DNA of 64,000 bases from Parelaphostrongylus tenuis (Eukaryota > Nematoda > Chromadorea > Rhabditida > Metastrongylidae), in assembly GCA_019055375.1 (NCBI GenBank), contig JAHQIW010006939.1, positions 1 through 64,000 on the forward strand, in the 5' to 3' direction. Numbering within the stretch: position 1 is the stretch's first letter; the number at the start of each line of letters is the position of its first letter. Shown here piece after piece: positions 43,262-55,190 of this stretch. Under the pieces are notes generated by a model. That model did not search any database. It saw nothing but the letters and a program-made list of their open reading frames with translations, and was not told where the DNA came from. A program made the translations under genes and the position numbers.

Positions 43262-44400
43262 GCAGTTTCAAGTCATTTACGAACTGCTGATAGCAAATGA
43301 AGAAAACATAAATATGTATGATTTTTCGACTAAACAACTCACGAGTCTTTTGAGGAACTACCTGAGTTGTTTATTACTTGGAGGGTCAAGAAATAGTTGC
43401 GCAGATCAGAGGGTAGGCAAAGAGGCAACGAATAATTTGAAGCCCTGCCATTGCCTTCGCGTCTAAGCCATCTCAAATGTACACAAAAGAGCAGCCATTG
43501 ACGTCAGGTCAAAAAGTAAAGATAGGTCTCACAAGAAAAATACTAGTATGCCAAACCCAAATTGAAGATATACTTTTGGAATTACTCTTATAACAATCAA
43601 GTATGTGCCGTAATTAGGCATCCAAAAAATAATGGTCTCAAAGAGTCCGTTGGAACTGTAGGAATTCCATCTAAAACGTTAAGTTACCAAATGGTTCAAA
43701 ACTGCCTGTACGATCGTTTGTGTGTGGTAAAGGATTACGTAAAACACTCTAATGCTAGAGACGGAGATTGTACCAAGTTGACACAATATATCAGATCTTG
43801 TAAAAAATGTAATGTTGAATAATAGGGGTAACGGGTGGATCACTTTGTGCCCACATAAAAGAAGTAAAGGACATATATTCCTTTAGGTGTGCTCAAGACA
43901 GATAGGCACGAAGGTGAGTACTGGGGTGGTAGTGATAATTCTGAAGAAAGAATCTCAGATATAGGGGTGAAAAAATATTGAGGTCTCTTGAACAGGCTTC
44001 AAAAATCTAGAAAATGGAATGAAAAGAAGGAAAGAGAGTCTAAACATAACAACTGATATGGCTTTTCATCTCAGATTCATGTTCCAGTTTAACTAAGGAT
44101 CATTTTTCACAGCGTGTAACAACTCACCGGTGACCTCTTCTATAAGTAGCTTACCGACAAATTCTAAATAACAGTTAGGCTTTTGGCTAAATATCAAATA
44201 AAATTTTTGCTTCATATACGATATATTAGCAGAATAATTAGACATGAATGTATAACTGCATAAATCTTGCTTATTACTTACTTAAGTAACTAAGGAAGAT
44301 GTTATGCAGTTATACAGTAATTCTAGGCTCTGACGAAGGTGACACCGTCGAAACGTTTGCTATACATTTGAGAAGGGAGAAATATCAACCTCGCGTTAGT
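43262..44400 (+). pseudogene. PLE relic: RT part, GIY-YIG part, 3' tail
   Basis: YELLIANEENINMYDFSTKQ then LTSLLRNYLSC parallels copy B HELLIQHQ...YGLSIEQFMVLLKECLNC; motif B survives only in a shifted frame with a stop. The segment with motif C is deleted. 43562-43822 matches the linker and zinc-like region (VQNCLYDRLCVVKDY, NARDGDC, RSCKKC). The GIY-YIG core follows in another frame (IGVTGGSLCAHIKE). The tail ends with the hammerhead-like motif at 44325-44362. Confidence 0.75.
44325..44362 (+). ncRNA. Hammerhead-like motif at PLE 3' end
   Basis: AGGCT-CTGACGA (exact core), a drifted stem II (GGTGACACC), GTC-GAAAC-GTT-TGC. Same place and order as at 5788-5824 in copy B. Confidence 0.5.
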
Positions 44401-44689
44401 TATATCAAAAGAGAAGGATAAGACGATCGTAGTCTCAAGAGTAAAAATAGTAATTGTAAGGGAAAACTGCAATATGATTCAAAGTACACGCATGACGAAA
44501 AGCACTAGAAATGAACACACATTTTCAAAAGGAGAAATCTTCAACTCATCCTTCATCAAAACTGAATTATACAAGATATAATTGGATCGTCTCACCATTT
44601 CTTCGTACTTCGACATTTGTTCATTCAGTTATTTTTTATTCATAAAATCAATTAATCAGTAATACGACTACGATCATGATCAATGATAT

Positions 44690-44800
44690 ACAATCAAGAA
44701 AACTTATCTTAATTAGCTGACGCGATGTTGGTAAATCAGTCGTTGAAGTTCGGCTGACGTTTTGGCGACCCGCCTTCTTTAGAGCCTGGGCGTGTGTAGT
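44690..44800 (-). mobile_element. Half of the 62.7 kb foldback, with hammerhead-like motif
   Basis: AAGAAAACTTATCTTAATTAGCTGACGCG matches one arm of 62733-62914. Next to it, on minus, CAGGCT-CTAAAGA, GGCG/CGCC, AAAAC-GTC-AGCC (44750-44792) is the mutated motif of that element. Confidence 0.6.
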
Positions 44801-45580
44801 GCTAGTCTATATGAATGATTCGGATGGTCTTATTTATGAATTTGAATTGTTGCAATATGTACCAGCAAGATATACAATCATTTGCTGGGCAGAGACTCGA
44901 TGTCATCCTTTCAGTAAAAACGAGGTTGGCGATCAAAAAAGTCGGTGAGGTCACTTTTGACCTGGATGTAATGAATTTTTTCTCCCACAAATGCTTTTTG
45001 AAAAAGCGGAATGGATTGTGTTCTGATGGAGCAATATAAGGGCTATACGGTGGTTGCAGTACGGTGAGTGTTATGTTAGAGAAGGGCGACAGTGAATCGC
45101 TTCGGACGGTTTTCTCACACTACTGTGACAACTTCCGGAGTTGCTCTCTGTAGACCTGAGCATTGATTGTCTGCTTGTTGTCGAGCAGTTCCTTGAAGCA
45201 CAACCCCCGTCGATGCCCAGAACCGACCTAGAGCATAATCTTGCGAGACTGGAACTTGAATTTTGGTTGAGCTGGCGTTTTTTTTTACCGTGAGGTAGCC
45301 TGTAGGTGGCACGTGTTGTTTTCGTAGTAGACGCAAGACTCATCTTCAATGATGATCGACTTGAGAAAGTCCTGCCTGTGCGGTCACACTAGAACACTTT
45401 CGCAGATGGTCACGCATGCAGTACGGTCGTGGTGGGCCAATGTATGAGATACCCACTGAGACATCACTATGCTGTAACCCATTTCGTCTATCTGGGAGCG
45501 CGATGGTCCTAGGGCCGTATCCAGGTTCTGCCCAAACTAATGCAACGCTTCTTAAAATACCACATCGTTTCGGTAATTAC
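44800..45580 (-). pseudogene. Mariner-like transposase, degenerate (minus)
   Basis: Minus strand, several frames: VSICES-like stretch near 45400, IIIEDESCVYYEN (first catalytic Asp region, GDESW in the family), then ASTGVVLQG with the second Asp region decayed, RQQADNQC, and PYSPYIAPSEHNPFRFFKKH where the third Asp of SPDLAPSD is changed to Glu. The C-terminus reads LWEKKFITSRSKV. Distinct from the 20.2 kb relic. Plus frames at 45416-45631 and 44815-45039 are shadows. Confidence 0.75.
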
Positions 45581-46079
45581 TCAATATGGAGAGGAAGAAA
45601 ACGAACAAATGATAGTGCGAAGAAGTCATGAAAAAGTCCAAAATAGTCTTTCATAATAATTCTGCGAAACTAAAACAATCAACCAGTACTGATGTTCAAT
45701 GCTTAGTTTTTACCTTAATAAGTAAACATACAATCTAATTCTTATAGAAGCATATGATTATACTGTAAAAACTGTAGACGGTGCGTAGTAGAAAATGGTA
45801 GCAAACATAAACGATCATTTTTCTCGAGTCACTAGCTACAGAAACGTTGGAGTGAAAAGGTAAAAAGATGAAGTCTTTGTGCCTTGAGAATGTTCTGATC
45901 ACCCGACTTTACTCAGCGTAAAATAAAACGGTGAATGCATACATTTCCGAGATTTTTGATCGATATACAAAACTTAAAACCAGAGCCGCCAGCTGAGCTC
46001 GATTTTCCCATACACTGGGACGCGTGTTACCACTACACCACCAATGTACTTGCTCTCCTACCACTCTTTCTGCTATATA

Positions 46080-46260
46080 AGCAAACGTGTCAGCGGATTC
46101 GGTCTGACAAGCACGGATCGGTATTGAATCCGGCTAAGCGTTCAGTCACTCATACAGCAGAGCAAGGGTCTCAATGGTATAATGGTAGCACGCGCTCTCG
46201 GTATTGGGTGAAGTGTGGGTTAGACATCCGCATAACGTTTCAAGTTTTGCATATCACTCA
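46080..46260 (+). repeat. tRNA-like relic
   Basis: CAATGGTATAATGGTAGCACG is an A-box-like D-arm and GGTTAGACATCC a decayed T-arm. An inverse T-arm-like stretch lies upstream near 46105-46140, as in the tRNA-like foldbacks. Confidence 0.4.
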
Positions 46261-46359
46261 ACATTCTCCAACAAATTATTATAACATTAAAACTGCTAAT
46301 CGACGTTCAAAACCTGCACCATTTTCGCTTCGCTAATGACGTCATTCTTTTAGTACTAT

Positions 46360-47130
46360 TAATCAGATGAGCGTTGAACGATCTCGATAGCGCCCGTGGA
46401 ATGATTGGTCACCGCCTAAACCTAACGCAAAGGTTTGAATGAGAAGCGGTTTGGTTTTAAATACTCCATTCGAGCTCTGCGTGATGAATATTTCCCGATG
46501 CTCTAGATATATCTAATCACATCTGGAAGTCAATGTGATGAACAACCTATAAGCTGAGCAAGAGGAAGCCAGCGGCTTGTGGTTTAAGAGCATGGAAGAC
46601 GTAGTGAAGAAAACAAAGAACATACGATTCAGTGTTCACCTTTTCGACTCCCACGATTATCCCTACCCTAACGCATGCAGCAGAAACCTAGCCGGTACAT
46701 ATGCAGGATGAAGGATCATTTGTCGTTACTGCACATCCAGCCGAAAGGCTGATGCTAGGAGTATCTCGCATCTCACAACAAGAGAAAAGATCCGAAGTTT
46801 CGCCTACGTCAACGTACCAAAATCAGAGACTCCGTTCTACACGCCACCCTATCGAAGATAAGGTTAACCGGGCACGTAATGCGTTCTAACGACAACCGAT
46901 GGATTACCGATTAGATTTCTCGAGATGTCAAGCGCTTCGCAGTATAACCACCGTCCCGGCGGTCCGGTTTCTACACGAAAAATCTAAAAGCAAGCTATGA
47001 TAATCATAGAATTTCTAAGGCAAGAAGTACCCATTGGCTATTCATGCTTGCGGAAGAGAAAAATGGAGGTTTTACCAACGCCCGCACGAGCCATTCGACG
47101 ATTAACGATGCGATAGGTGATGCAGATGAG
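46360..47130 (+). pseudogene. RTE-type LINE, 3' RT fragment
   Basis: FRFANDVILLVLL (FADD decayed to FAND), then GHRLNLTQRFE, a KTKN(I/V)R stretch, LTHAAETWPVHMQDE and AERLMLGVSRISQQEKRSEV in shifted frames, continuing RARNAF. Parallels 25420-26050 of the larger copy. 5'-truncated. Confidence 0.75.
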
Positions 47131-47269
47131 GACTGCTAACAAAAGCAATAAAATATAGAATTATTGTAGGTTGGATATACACTTTGATTCACAAACATAA
47201 ATGTGTGGGTGCTTTGTACCTTTTAGTTAGTATCGTCAATTGCAATGAGCGTACATAACGGGTAGTTAG

Positions 47270-47520
47270 AAGTGGTCTGCATAAACATGTGGCTGTTGCT
47301 CCGATCCCACACCTTTGACCAGCCAAATCCTGCATCTCTCTTGGATCAGCAAATTGTTAACAAAATTGCCTAGGAGGATGGTGACACTAACTCGATACAT
47401 CGGCAACCTACGCAGATTGCTGTATGGAGCAAATATGCACTCAATTACCGTTACGATAGCATGAGTAAAATTGAAGCTTAGCGCATCCTTGAAGAATTGA
47501 TTGACATTGAGAGCTTTATT
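47270..47520 (+). repeat. SINE-like repeat copy
   Basis: B-box-like GCTCCGATCCCACACC near 47298-47313, then CGATACATCGGCAACCTACG and AATATGCACTCAATTACCGT of the SINE body. The minus frame at 47266-47559 is a shadow. Confidence 0.5.
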
Positions 47521-48868
47521 CTTTACCTTCTTGTCAAAGACAAGAAGAATCTTGCACAAAATTATGGACGTCGAGACGATAGTGGGAGGCCCGCCTAGTC
47601 CTAGTCACGTGGACAAATCTAACCTCGTCTTGACCGCAGAACACCTCGAACTTCAGCGCGATACGCGCCCACAGATTACGACTTTTTATAACAGGATCGA
47701 CGATGATTATACAGAAACTAATTTCCTTTCGAAAAAAATTTACCAATGATGTGAACAAGGTTGCAAAGATGAGAATCTCAGCTATTTGCGATCCGCGATA
47801 TTCCATGCTCATAGAATTCTTTTCTTGTTCTGATGTGTTATTGGATGGTTCGACTTTACATTGCCTCTACATATCATAAATAATCATCAGTACTGTTTCA
47901 TGAAATCGATGTCAAATTGAAATGACACTTCGAACTTTCCTGAACACATTCGATGGGTGTTGAAAAATAACTCATTGGTGATTAAGAAAATATGAGAACA
48001 GAATTTTGTAACGTTTGAAAAGCAACTAGGAACTCGTCGTTCACTACTATCAAATTAAGATATTCCAATACAATTTTTCGCACAACTCTTCATAACAGTT
48101 TACTGCACGTTGTCCAGATCACCTTGCAATTTACTTGTTTCCTCGTATACTTCTCCACGAAAGTCATTGATATTTCACTTTGCTTAGACTGCTGCTTCAA
48201 GATTTGTTCTTTTCTATGTGGATGACGTAAAATGCTGGTCGAAACGACTTTCACTGCGCTCTCGGAGGTATTTGAGGTAAGGTTATCGTTGATTTTACAA
48301 AGAGTGTTAGGAAGATGATCGAGCCAGCGCTTTGCTTATCACCTTGTTACGAGATGTGGCGCATCACCAACTATCACGCTATCTCGCTTCGAACCCGGTG
48401 CAGTAGTATATATAAGAATATGTGACTGAAAGTTAAAGGAAAGGTAAGTTGGGCAGATTCACGAATTAATAACGAACCAAGCGTTACCAAAATACTATCA
48501 CTAGGAGGGTAAACGTACTGACCAAAAGGTCAATTAATCATCTTTCCTATGGTTGTATCGACCTTGAATACTCAAGAAAAGATTTCAAATTTGAGCAAAA
48601 ATAGGATTACGTATATTGATCAGTGTGCGATGAAAATTCAGCCAAATGGGAAATATATCAATTTTTTCTGTACAAAAATACGAGAACAGATTTGTAAAAA
48701 TATTGGATAATCAAGACATAATTGCTTATGCGTAAATGCCTACGTATTTGAAAAAAAACCTGGTAGTTTCGATACTTTTAGCAACCTAATCATACAACTA
48801 ACTCTTCATGAAAGAAGTTTGCTGAAATCTTCTCACAAAGTCATATCGAAGTGTTAAGGCTTCTTCAC
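47521..48868. other. No gene; unnamed repeat shared with 51.9 kb
   Basis: 48130-48345 (GCTGCTTCAAGATTTGTTCT...ATGCTGGTCGA) is related to 51890-52095. The rest is AT-rich with nothing recognised. Confidence 0.4.
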
Positions 48869-48935
48869 AAACGCAGAAGAAGAGTTTGGAGGGAAAGTAT
48901 CAGAACGAGAATGCCTCTTAGGTATTCTCTCATTA
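48869..48935 (-). CDS. Candidate minus-strand exon, serine-rich
   Basis: GATTTAG acceptor before 48935 and a weak GTGAAG donor after 48869. The 67 nt begin with one base completing a codon, then NERIPKRHSRSDTFPPNSSS AF. The candidate exon at 54593-54841 ends with two bases (TT), so the junction gives Phe and an uninterrupted frame. Could be an N-terminal PKD-type regulatory segment with RxxS sites; not provable. Confidence 0.35.
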
Positions 48936-48939
48936 CTAA

Positions 48940-50100
48940 ATCGTGCCTTAATATTTACTTCAAAAGACGAAAACAATAAACAATGTGCGCAAAAATGCTT
49001 ATATTTTTCACTCATAACACTCAATTCAATATCGAGTATTATGATAAACTTGTGTAAAAAAAAAACAGAAAACACAATCTATATTTCTAACGGATTTTAT
49101 GCGCTTAACACAGCCATGGTAATGTAGCTTTTTTTCGAAAATTGAAGGTAATTTATCAAATAATAGAATAATTGAGAAGTTGAGCGCATCACAGACTTAC
49201 TGTAGAGACCTTGCCTCATCGCTCCTAAGGTGTCGGTTACACATCTTTTTTCATCTGACCCGACATGCTGATCACACCATTCCTTTCTGAAGATTCATTC
49301 CACGAATCTATCCATGAAGATTTTCGGGAATTTTCGTGCTAGCAGCTCACTGAGAATTTTAGATTTTCTGATTAAATAGGTGCACACTTATCAAGCGAAA
49401 TCTCCGTGATGTCACGACATATCTGGGCTATAGGTTCCAAGGACTCCACCATAGATAACCACTAGTCTGTTGCATCGCATGAAGCTTTCTAAATACGTTT
49501 AACACCAAAGTGTCAATCCTGGAGGTATAGGAGGCGGCGGATTAGCACCAGCATTGCAGATCGTGATAACCAACGTCATCTAAGATTACCGATCCCGCGT
49601 TTCTAAAGTTATATCATTTATTCTAGTATCCTATCTCTATCGTTGAATTGTCAAAACCCAAACTTCTCAAAGAAAAAAAGCAAAAGTTGAGAAAAATCGA
49701 AAGTTCGAACGTAAATGCGAGGGTCGAAACATCGTGTTCACTCTGACATGGCTATGCCGTTCTGAACGTAATCGCGGTTATTCAATCACTTTGTGGTACA
49801 AAGTACGAGTCTCAACAAATGATAAACAATTCAGCAGCAAAATTCATGAAGTCCGAAAATTTAGTTGTGGAATGAAAAAACTTGCATTATAGCGACAGCT
49901 TTGTGTAAATCACAGTAGTCTTTATTGGAAATAATTCACTATGCTTTGAGATTTACAAGTGTTTAATGTCCGCAAAGGTCAAAAAAATTACATAAATAAA
50001 TGGCGCTGAAACACGGCAGTGACCTAGTTTGTTACCACAAAAAATCAATATGTAAAATCAAATAATGGAAAAAATCAAAGCAAGATGATGACGAAGCACG
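48940..50100. other. No gene recognised
   Basis: AT-rich with short frames only; no exon, RNA or repeat supported. Confidence 0.4.
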
Positions 50101-50103
50101 GTC

Positions 50104-50345
50104 TTGGCACAGGGGTGAAAGCTGCTCTGCAATACCCACGTGGTTGGTGGTTCGATTCTGCGCTTCAAACCAAACGTTCCATTTCTCCATGCTCGGCAAA
50201 ATGATTCAGGATATGTTTGAGTGGATAAAAACATTAATCTGGCTCATCGGTAGGTCTTCGAAAGTCATTTCATAACTGAATCATGCATTCAAACACATCT
50301 ACTATATCACGAGTGGAGTCTAAATCGTAGCGCACTCCACAGACC
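50104..50345 (+). repeat. tRNA-derived SINE
   Basis: Head with B box GTGGTTCGATTCTGCGC near 50149-50165; body with TCGGTAGGTCTTCGAAAGTC and CATGCATTCAAACACATCTA. Same order as 32935-33240. Confidence 0.55.
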
Positions 50346-51520
50346 TCTCTAAGAAAATGTTACGCTCAGACGCTTTATTTTTATAGTTAACGAGATGTTA
50401 TGGTAAGATACTGTTGCACTGCAAGAATGAAGATTCGCATCTTTTAGCTGGACAGGAACTTACAAGAAAGAAAAAAGCGGCTTTAAGAGCAGCGGTAAGA
50501 TTTCGTGGTCATGCACACTCTATCAAACATGATCCAGTATCGGCAAGTTCTTGGAAAAAAGACCTTCGTGCACTTCCCCTCAGCTGGCCGGAAATGATCA
50601 GCAATCGAAAGTTGGGAACCACTCGAAATGCTTGAAAATATCACAATTCATGAAAGAAAAAACGCTAAATTTGAAAAATCAGAAGGCCAGAATTAGTTGT
50701 AATTTTACATATCAGCACTTGCGAAAATTATCAACCTGCGAATCCGAAGAATGCGTGAATCATTCAACTGTAGTTATGCTTGCAGAAAGTTTCAAGAGCA
50801 AAACTAGACCTCCTGAAGCAAAAACGAGAACAGCCCAAGATTCACCATGTTTTCTTTTTTTTTTTTGACGCGCCGAGGACAAAACAAATGTGCCAGGTGT
50901 TCAACTATCCGTCAGTTACAAAGTTGACAAAGGCAAAAAAATGTTTAGCATTATCAAGGGTCGATTTGAACGAGAGAAAGCGCTAGAAAACGTTCAGGAT
51001 TACCGAGTGTGAAAACGAATCTAAGCGTGATCAATAATGTCACTCTCTAGCCTCCCCTCATTCAACACCACCCATCCACCCACACTCGCCTCTGACTAAC
51101 CGGGGGGACAAAACGATGACGTACACCATCATCAGAGGAAGTCGTTCAGACTTTAAAGTGGAGATAGAGCTTCCCAACAATTCATCCTTGGGGACCAATA
51201 AACATGCCCCTTGATTACAGAGAATGCAACGATTTATGTTCACCCTAAAATTCCATAGTTAAGAATGGGTTCATAGATGTAAGCGGTGTGCGCTGGAAAA
51301 TAGGCAAATGCCTACACTCTTTCCTGGTGATTTCGTCATACCTATTTTTTCATACTTTCAAAATTTTTCGTTTTTTTCACCTTAGTTAGGCACTTTTCCT
51401 TTAGGTATCATGAAACGCCGTAAGTTCTACACTGTAGCGCGTGTGTTTGCTCGTCTTTTTGTTGTAAAAAGCAAACCGCTCTTATCTATGGGATTTTAGA
51501 GTAATCATTTCTTCAAGATG
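50346..51520. other. Unrecognised open frames
   Basis: Overlapping plus-strand frames at 50414-50986 (LTRKKKAALRAAVRFRGHAH; KEKTLNLKNQKARISCNFTY) look mildly coding-like but have no known domain or clear splice sites. 51120-51210 is also open on plus (TIIRGSRSDFKVEIELPNNS). No call made. Confidence 0.35.
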
Positions 51521-51730
51521 CGCTACGAAATCGACCCATTCGCAATATTGTCAGGGCTATTGGATGAGAAATGGGCCTACACGATGATTTTTGATGACAT
51601 AATGAATATTAAATCAGCCAGTTTTCAGCATGATCCATTCTGGTCTTATGTCAACTTTTCGATCCCAGAGCGACGGAAAGCTCGGTTTTGCTAATGGAGA
51701 AAATTGAACCACGAACCACGGGTATATTGT
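51520..51730 (-). repeat. SINE-like repeat copy
   Basis: CATTCGCAATATTGTCAGG and GGGCCTACACGATGATTTTT match the SINE body (inverse orientation); on minus GTGGTTCAATTTTCTCC near 51690-51715 is its B-box head. Confidence 0.5.
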
Positions 51731-51879
51731 TAATCATTTCCATCCACTTAATTACGTACGCCCTGCCTATTGATATTCTTAATTAGTTAATTTTAGTTTG
51801 CACAACACCTAACCACTTTTGAACTATACGCAATCCACTTCTATCGTTCAGATCGTTCCTCGAATTCATCGTCCCAAAA

Positions 51880-52095
51880 CTCTTCGAATATTTCGCGTGC
51901 TTGTTTGATTGCTGCTTGAAGATTTTGTCTGCTTTATGTATGACACAGAATGCTAGTCGAGTTATATCTGCTCGTAATCTCGGGTATAATCAAGCGAAGG
52001 TGCTCCAAGTGCTTGTGGGAAAGCGTTGGGGAGAGGCTGGAACCAAATTTTTATTTCGTGATGACCTGCATCACTAAGCACTTAGCCACAGCTTG
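51880..52095. repeat. Unnamed repeat shared with 48130-48345
   Basis: GATTGCTGCTTGAAGATTTT, ATGACACAGAATGCTAGTCG and GTGATGACCTGCATCACTAA parallel the 48.1-48.35 kb copy. No coding recognised. Confidence 0.45.
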
Positions 52096-52574
52096 CCACC
52101 ACATGTCTTCATAATGTATCATAAAACATAAGGGAGATTATGATATTTTCTCTGAATTCTGATTCCTATAATTTCCTTCAATTCTCCTTGCTAATGGAGG
52201 ATTGATTCTTAGCAAAACATGTAAATTGATATCCAATACTGAGTATTCAAAGAATTCATTAGATCACTTGATTTATGTGCAGAGAAATTGGGAGCATAGT
52301 CAAATTTGCGGCCGGTACGACGCACCAGAGATCTTAATAATGCATCAACGCTTCCGTTTCCATAGCTGATCTTGAATCTCTACATGGACAGGCCATGCTG
52401 TAAAAACTATTCAATCACCAATTGCATGATTTCTTTTGTTTTGCGTTGACTATGACGCGCTAACTGCAAGTAACCGCAAAGAAAGCAATATGTATGCATG
52501 AATGAGTGAACTGCGAACACGATATTGAACAAAATTTTTTTTAAAGCGAAATTTATCATAACGTTCTTGACATG

Positions 52575-52705
52575 ACTTTCGTTTCGACTGTTTTCTTAAG
52601 ATCACACCTCAAATTTCAATATGCCTGGTTGCACATAATGGCCCTCCTTGACAGACCACTGACATGCGTGGCTCAAAAATGATTACCAGGTATATTGAAG
52701 TTCTT
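52575..52705. mobile_element. Solo end of the hammerhead foldback family
   Basis: TTTCGTTTCGACTG, CACACCTCAAATTTCAATAT and CCACTGACATGCGTGGCTC, AATGATTACCAGG are the outer arm sequences of the 36.1 and 56.4 kb elements. The ribozyme is missing. Confidence 0.6.
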
Positions 52706-53829
52706 GACATGATCTGCATTGACACCAACAAAACTAGAGGTTCCTTAATCTTTTACTGTTTTGGCATTTCCAACGATTTTAGCATTTAACTCCTAAGAAA
52801 ACTTACTCAAAAAAGCCAATAACGGAATGGATGAGAAATGTATAAGAAAGAGAAGATGACCATTGAGGTGATTTACATTGGACGATATTGCTGCAATCGA
52901 AGGCGCTTCTACAAGAACAAGATCAGCAAGGTGTATAGACAACCTGTGCCATACGAGACTAAAAGGAAAACGAAGCAGTAATGTAACAATTCTTTTTGAA
53001 GCGCACCGTTTGTATGCCAACGACGACAGGGGATCGCGGATATAACATTGAAACTTTTTGACCCACCAAAGACTTTTGGAACACTGGTTTCATATAAAAT
53101 ATTATGACGATGCCCTTCCTTTCAAAAAAGACTATGGCAGTTACTATGTGCGTCATTCTTTTAGCACTTTCTTTCTTCCGTCTTCATACTGCGTAATTTC
53201 AAACGAGCAGATCACAGTACTGGCAAATTTTTCCTCCTCTTCAACGTCATAGAAACTGATTCAACGCGTCTCCTTGCAAATCCGAGTGTAGCCTGGCTGT
53301 GGTGTTTCATAGGACGTTCGTTGTTGAAAGCTGATGAGTGGTGACGGGTAGGGACCGACCCCACGCCCGTCACGACGAGTATCGTAGACACTCGACCACG
53401 GCCCGCGTACCTCATTCGGTTGTTATAAATGATAGTTCTAATCGTAATCCACAAGCTAACCGTTGTGCCTGTAGTATAACACATCAAGCTAAGGTCGAGA
53501 TCTGAGAACACTCATCCAGATCTACAGCGAATTTAGAAGAATGCTATAGGGAACTGTACTTTTTTCCTAATTTTTTTGCACATTAAGCCTTCTGTGTCAT
53601 TTCATATAGAGAATCTTTTTTCTCAGAAGACATGTGTAAACTTTAGCAGCACTTGACATCAGAAATGGTTTACTTGGACACAGTAGATAGAATATAGTTA
53701 TATTTAATATAGAAATATGGTTACTTAAGATAATTATCGACTTCGTGCTATCGCTTAATCAAGAAAAAAATGTGATTGACCAGTGATGCCGAGAGTAGGA
53801 GAATTGCGGTTTCAAATCACTATAACGCT
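52706..53829. other. No gene; GC-rich palindromic stretch at 53336-53400
   Basis: GTGACGGGTAGGGACC...CCCACGCCCGTCAC forms a hairpin in a GC-rich island within AT-rich DNA. Its family is not known to me. The rest is unremarkable. Confidence 0.4.
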
Positions 53830-54130
53830 CATTGCTAGTGATTAATTGTTACCGGCAGATGCAGGATGATGGATTGTCCGTTCAAAAACAAGATATTTTC
53901 AGCAGACAGCAAGTATCATCAATAACCGTCTTGTGTATCAGAGCACTGGTGAAAGAGGTTCCTCATCGGACGCGGTGTTCCATGAGGGAGGATTCGACTC
54001 GAGCAAAACAAAGTCATGAACGCAAGAAGGACGAACGAATATGGGTATCGCTTGAATCATAGGTCCTAAGAAACGAGGACGTCGAAACCTTAGAATAACA
54101 AATTTAATTTTATCTAGTTTGTGCTAATCC
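53830..54130 (+). repeat. PLE-tail-like non-autonomous repeat
   Basis: Parallels 33480-33690 (AGTATCATCAATAACCGTCT, GATTCGACTCGAGCAAAACA). Hammerhead-like relic at about 54060-54096 (GGTCCTAAGAAACGAGGACG, TCGAAACCTTAG). Confidence 0.5.
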
Positions 54131-54592
54131 TTCAATCAGCAAAGATTATTTTGACTTATACTGAAGCCGAACCTTTATAAACAATGAACAATGAAAGATC
54201 ATGTTACATTTACATCTTCTCTTCTTCCAAAATAATGGATAAATTCCGACCTTTGTGATTTTTAAAATTGGGGGTAATCAAAGCGGTTCCAGACCTCTCA
54301 AGCAGCTACTTATCGATCTTAACTTTGTATTCTAAGCAATGCGCCATTTTGATCCTGTTTCAGTGCGACTGAATTATTTATAAAGTGCAAACAATTAGAA
54401 TAAAGGCTGACATGTGTCGCATGAAAGCAGAAAGCTATGGCGTAAATTAATCCCTTTGCGAGACGCTAAGCAATTGGCTTCATTTGTAACATGTTAGACA
54501 GAAGAGGCAATGTGAATGAAATCAAAATAATGTACGCTAAGAATTTTTTGGCACTTGTAAGATATATTGGATCCTTTACTTACATAACTTAC

Positions 54593-54841
54593 AATGTACC
54601 TGTTCGAGAAATTCTTGGAGATCGAGAAAGATAGATATATATATGATTTTTGTCTTCGGATGATGTACGAGGACCGGCATATGGTGCTGATGGTGCTAGC
54701 CTCAGAGCAAAATTACGATTTTCAATAAAAACTCCTTGGAACAACCTCAACGTATATGGATCATGTTTTTTGATGTTTACTCCGTTTCTTCCCAATTCTA
54801 ATAAGTAATATTGTTTTCTGTGCCTCAAAGAAGATAAGCTT
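54593..54841 (-). CDS. Candidate minus-strand exon, unrecognised
   Basis: CACTTTTGCAG acceptor before 54841 and a strong GTAAGT donor after 54593. The 249 nt are open: SLSSLRHRKQYYLLELGRNG, then FALRLAPSAPYAGPRTSSED, then SRSPRISRTGT. Phase 2 at both ends; the 3' end joins 48869-48935 in frame. A shorter form starting at GCTAGC after CTCTGAG is possible. May be an N-terminal exon of the PKD-like gene or of another gene. Confidence 0.4.
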
Positions 54842-54947
54842 CTGCAAAAGTGTTTTTGCGCAAAAGTCTTGTGATTCAGTAGGATCATTTAGCCCTTCTT
54901 ATTTTTTGCATTTATGCGTATTTTTGTAATGACCCAAATTTCGTTTT

Positions 54948-55190
54948 AGATATACCCAGTGATGTAGAGTAATGTGGAAAACTTTTGCGTCAGGAGTAGA
55001 AAGTGACGGTAAAACGAGAGTCACTAGCGCAATGGGTTTGAGTGCGCGCTGCCGGATAGAGTGAGATACGGGTTCCAGTCCGTCTGAGGCGAAAGTATTG
55101 TACATCACTCTACATCACTGGGTAAATCTATAATAACATCATACCACCGCTAAAAGAGGTCAATAAGATGAATTCCGTCCGTTCATTCAA
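54948..55190. mobile_element. tRNA-like foldback, diverged
   Basis: ATATACCCAGTGATGTAGAG at the left and CTCTACATCACTGGGTAAAT at the right are inverses. The core (GTCACTAGCGCAATGGG...GATACGGGTTCCAGTCCGTC) is a tRNA-like decay product. The outer CACCGC/GCGGTG-type hairpin motif is on the right here. Confidence 0.65.

Noticed and set aside
45416..45631. 71-aa plus ORF
   Set aside because: Antisense to the minus-strand mariner relic.
48230..48260. GGTCGAAACGAC as part of a ribozyme
   Set aside because: No CTGANGA box upstream; the region matches the unnamed 51.9 kb repeat without that motif.
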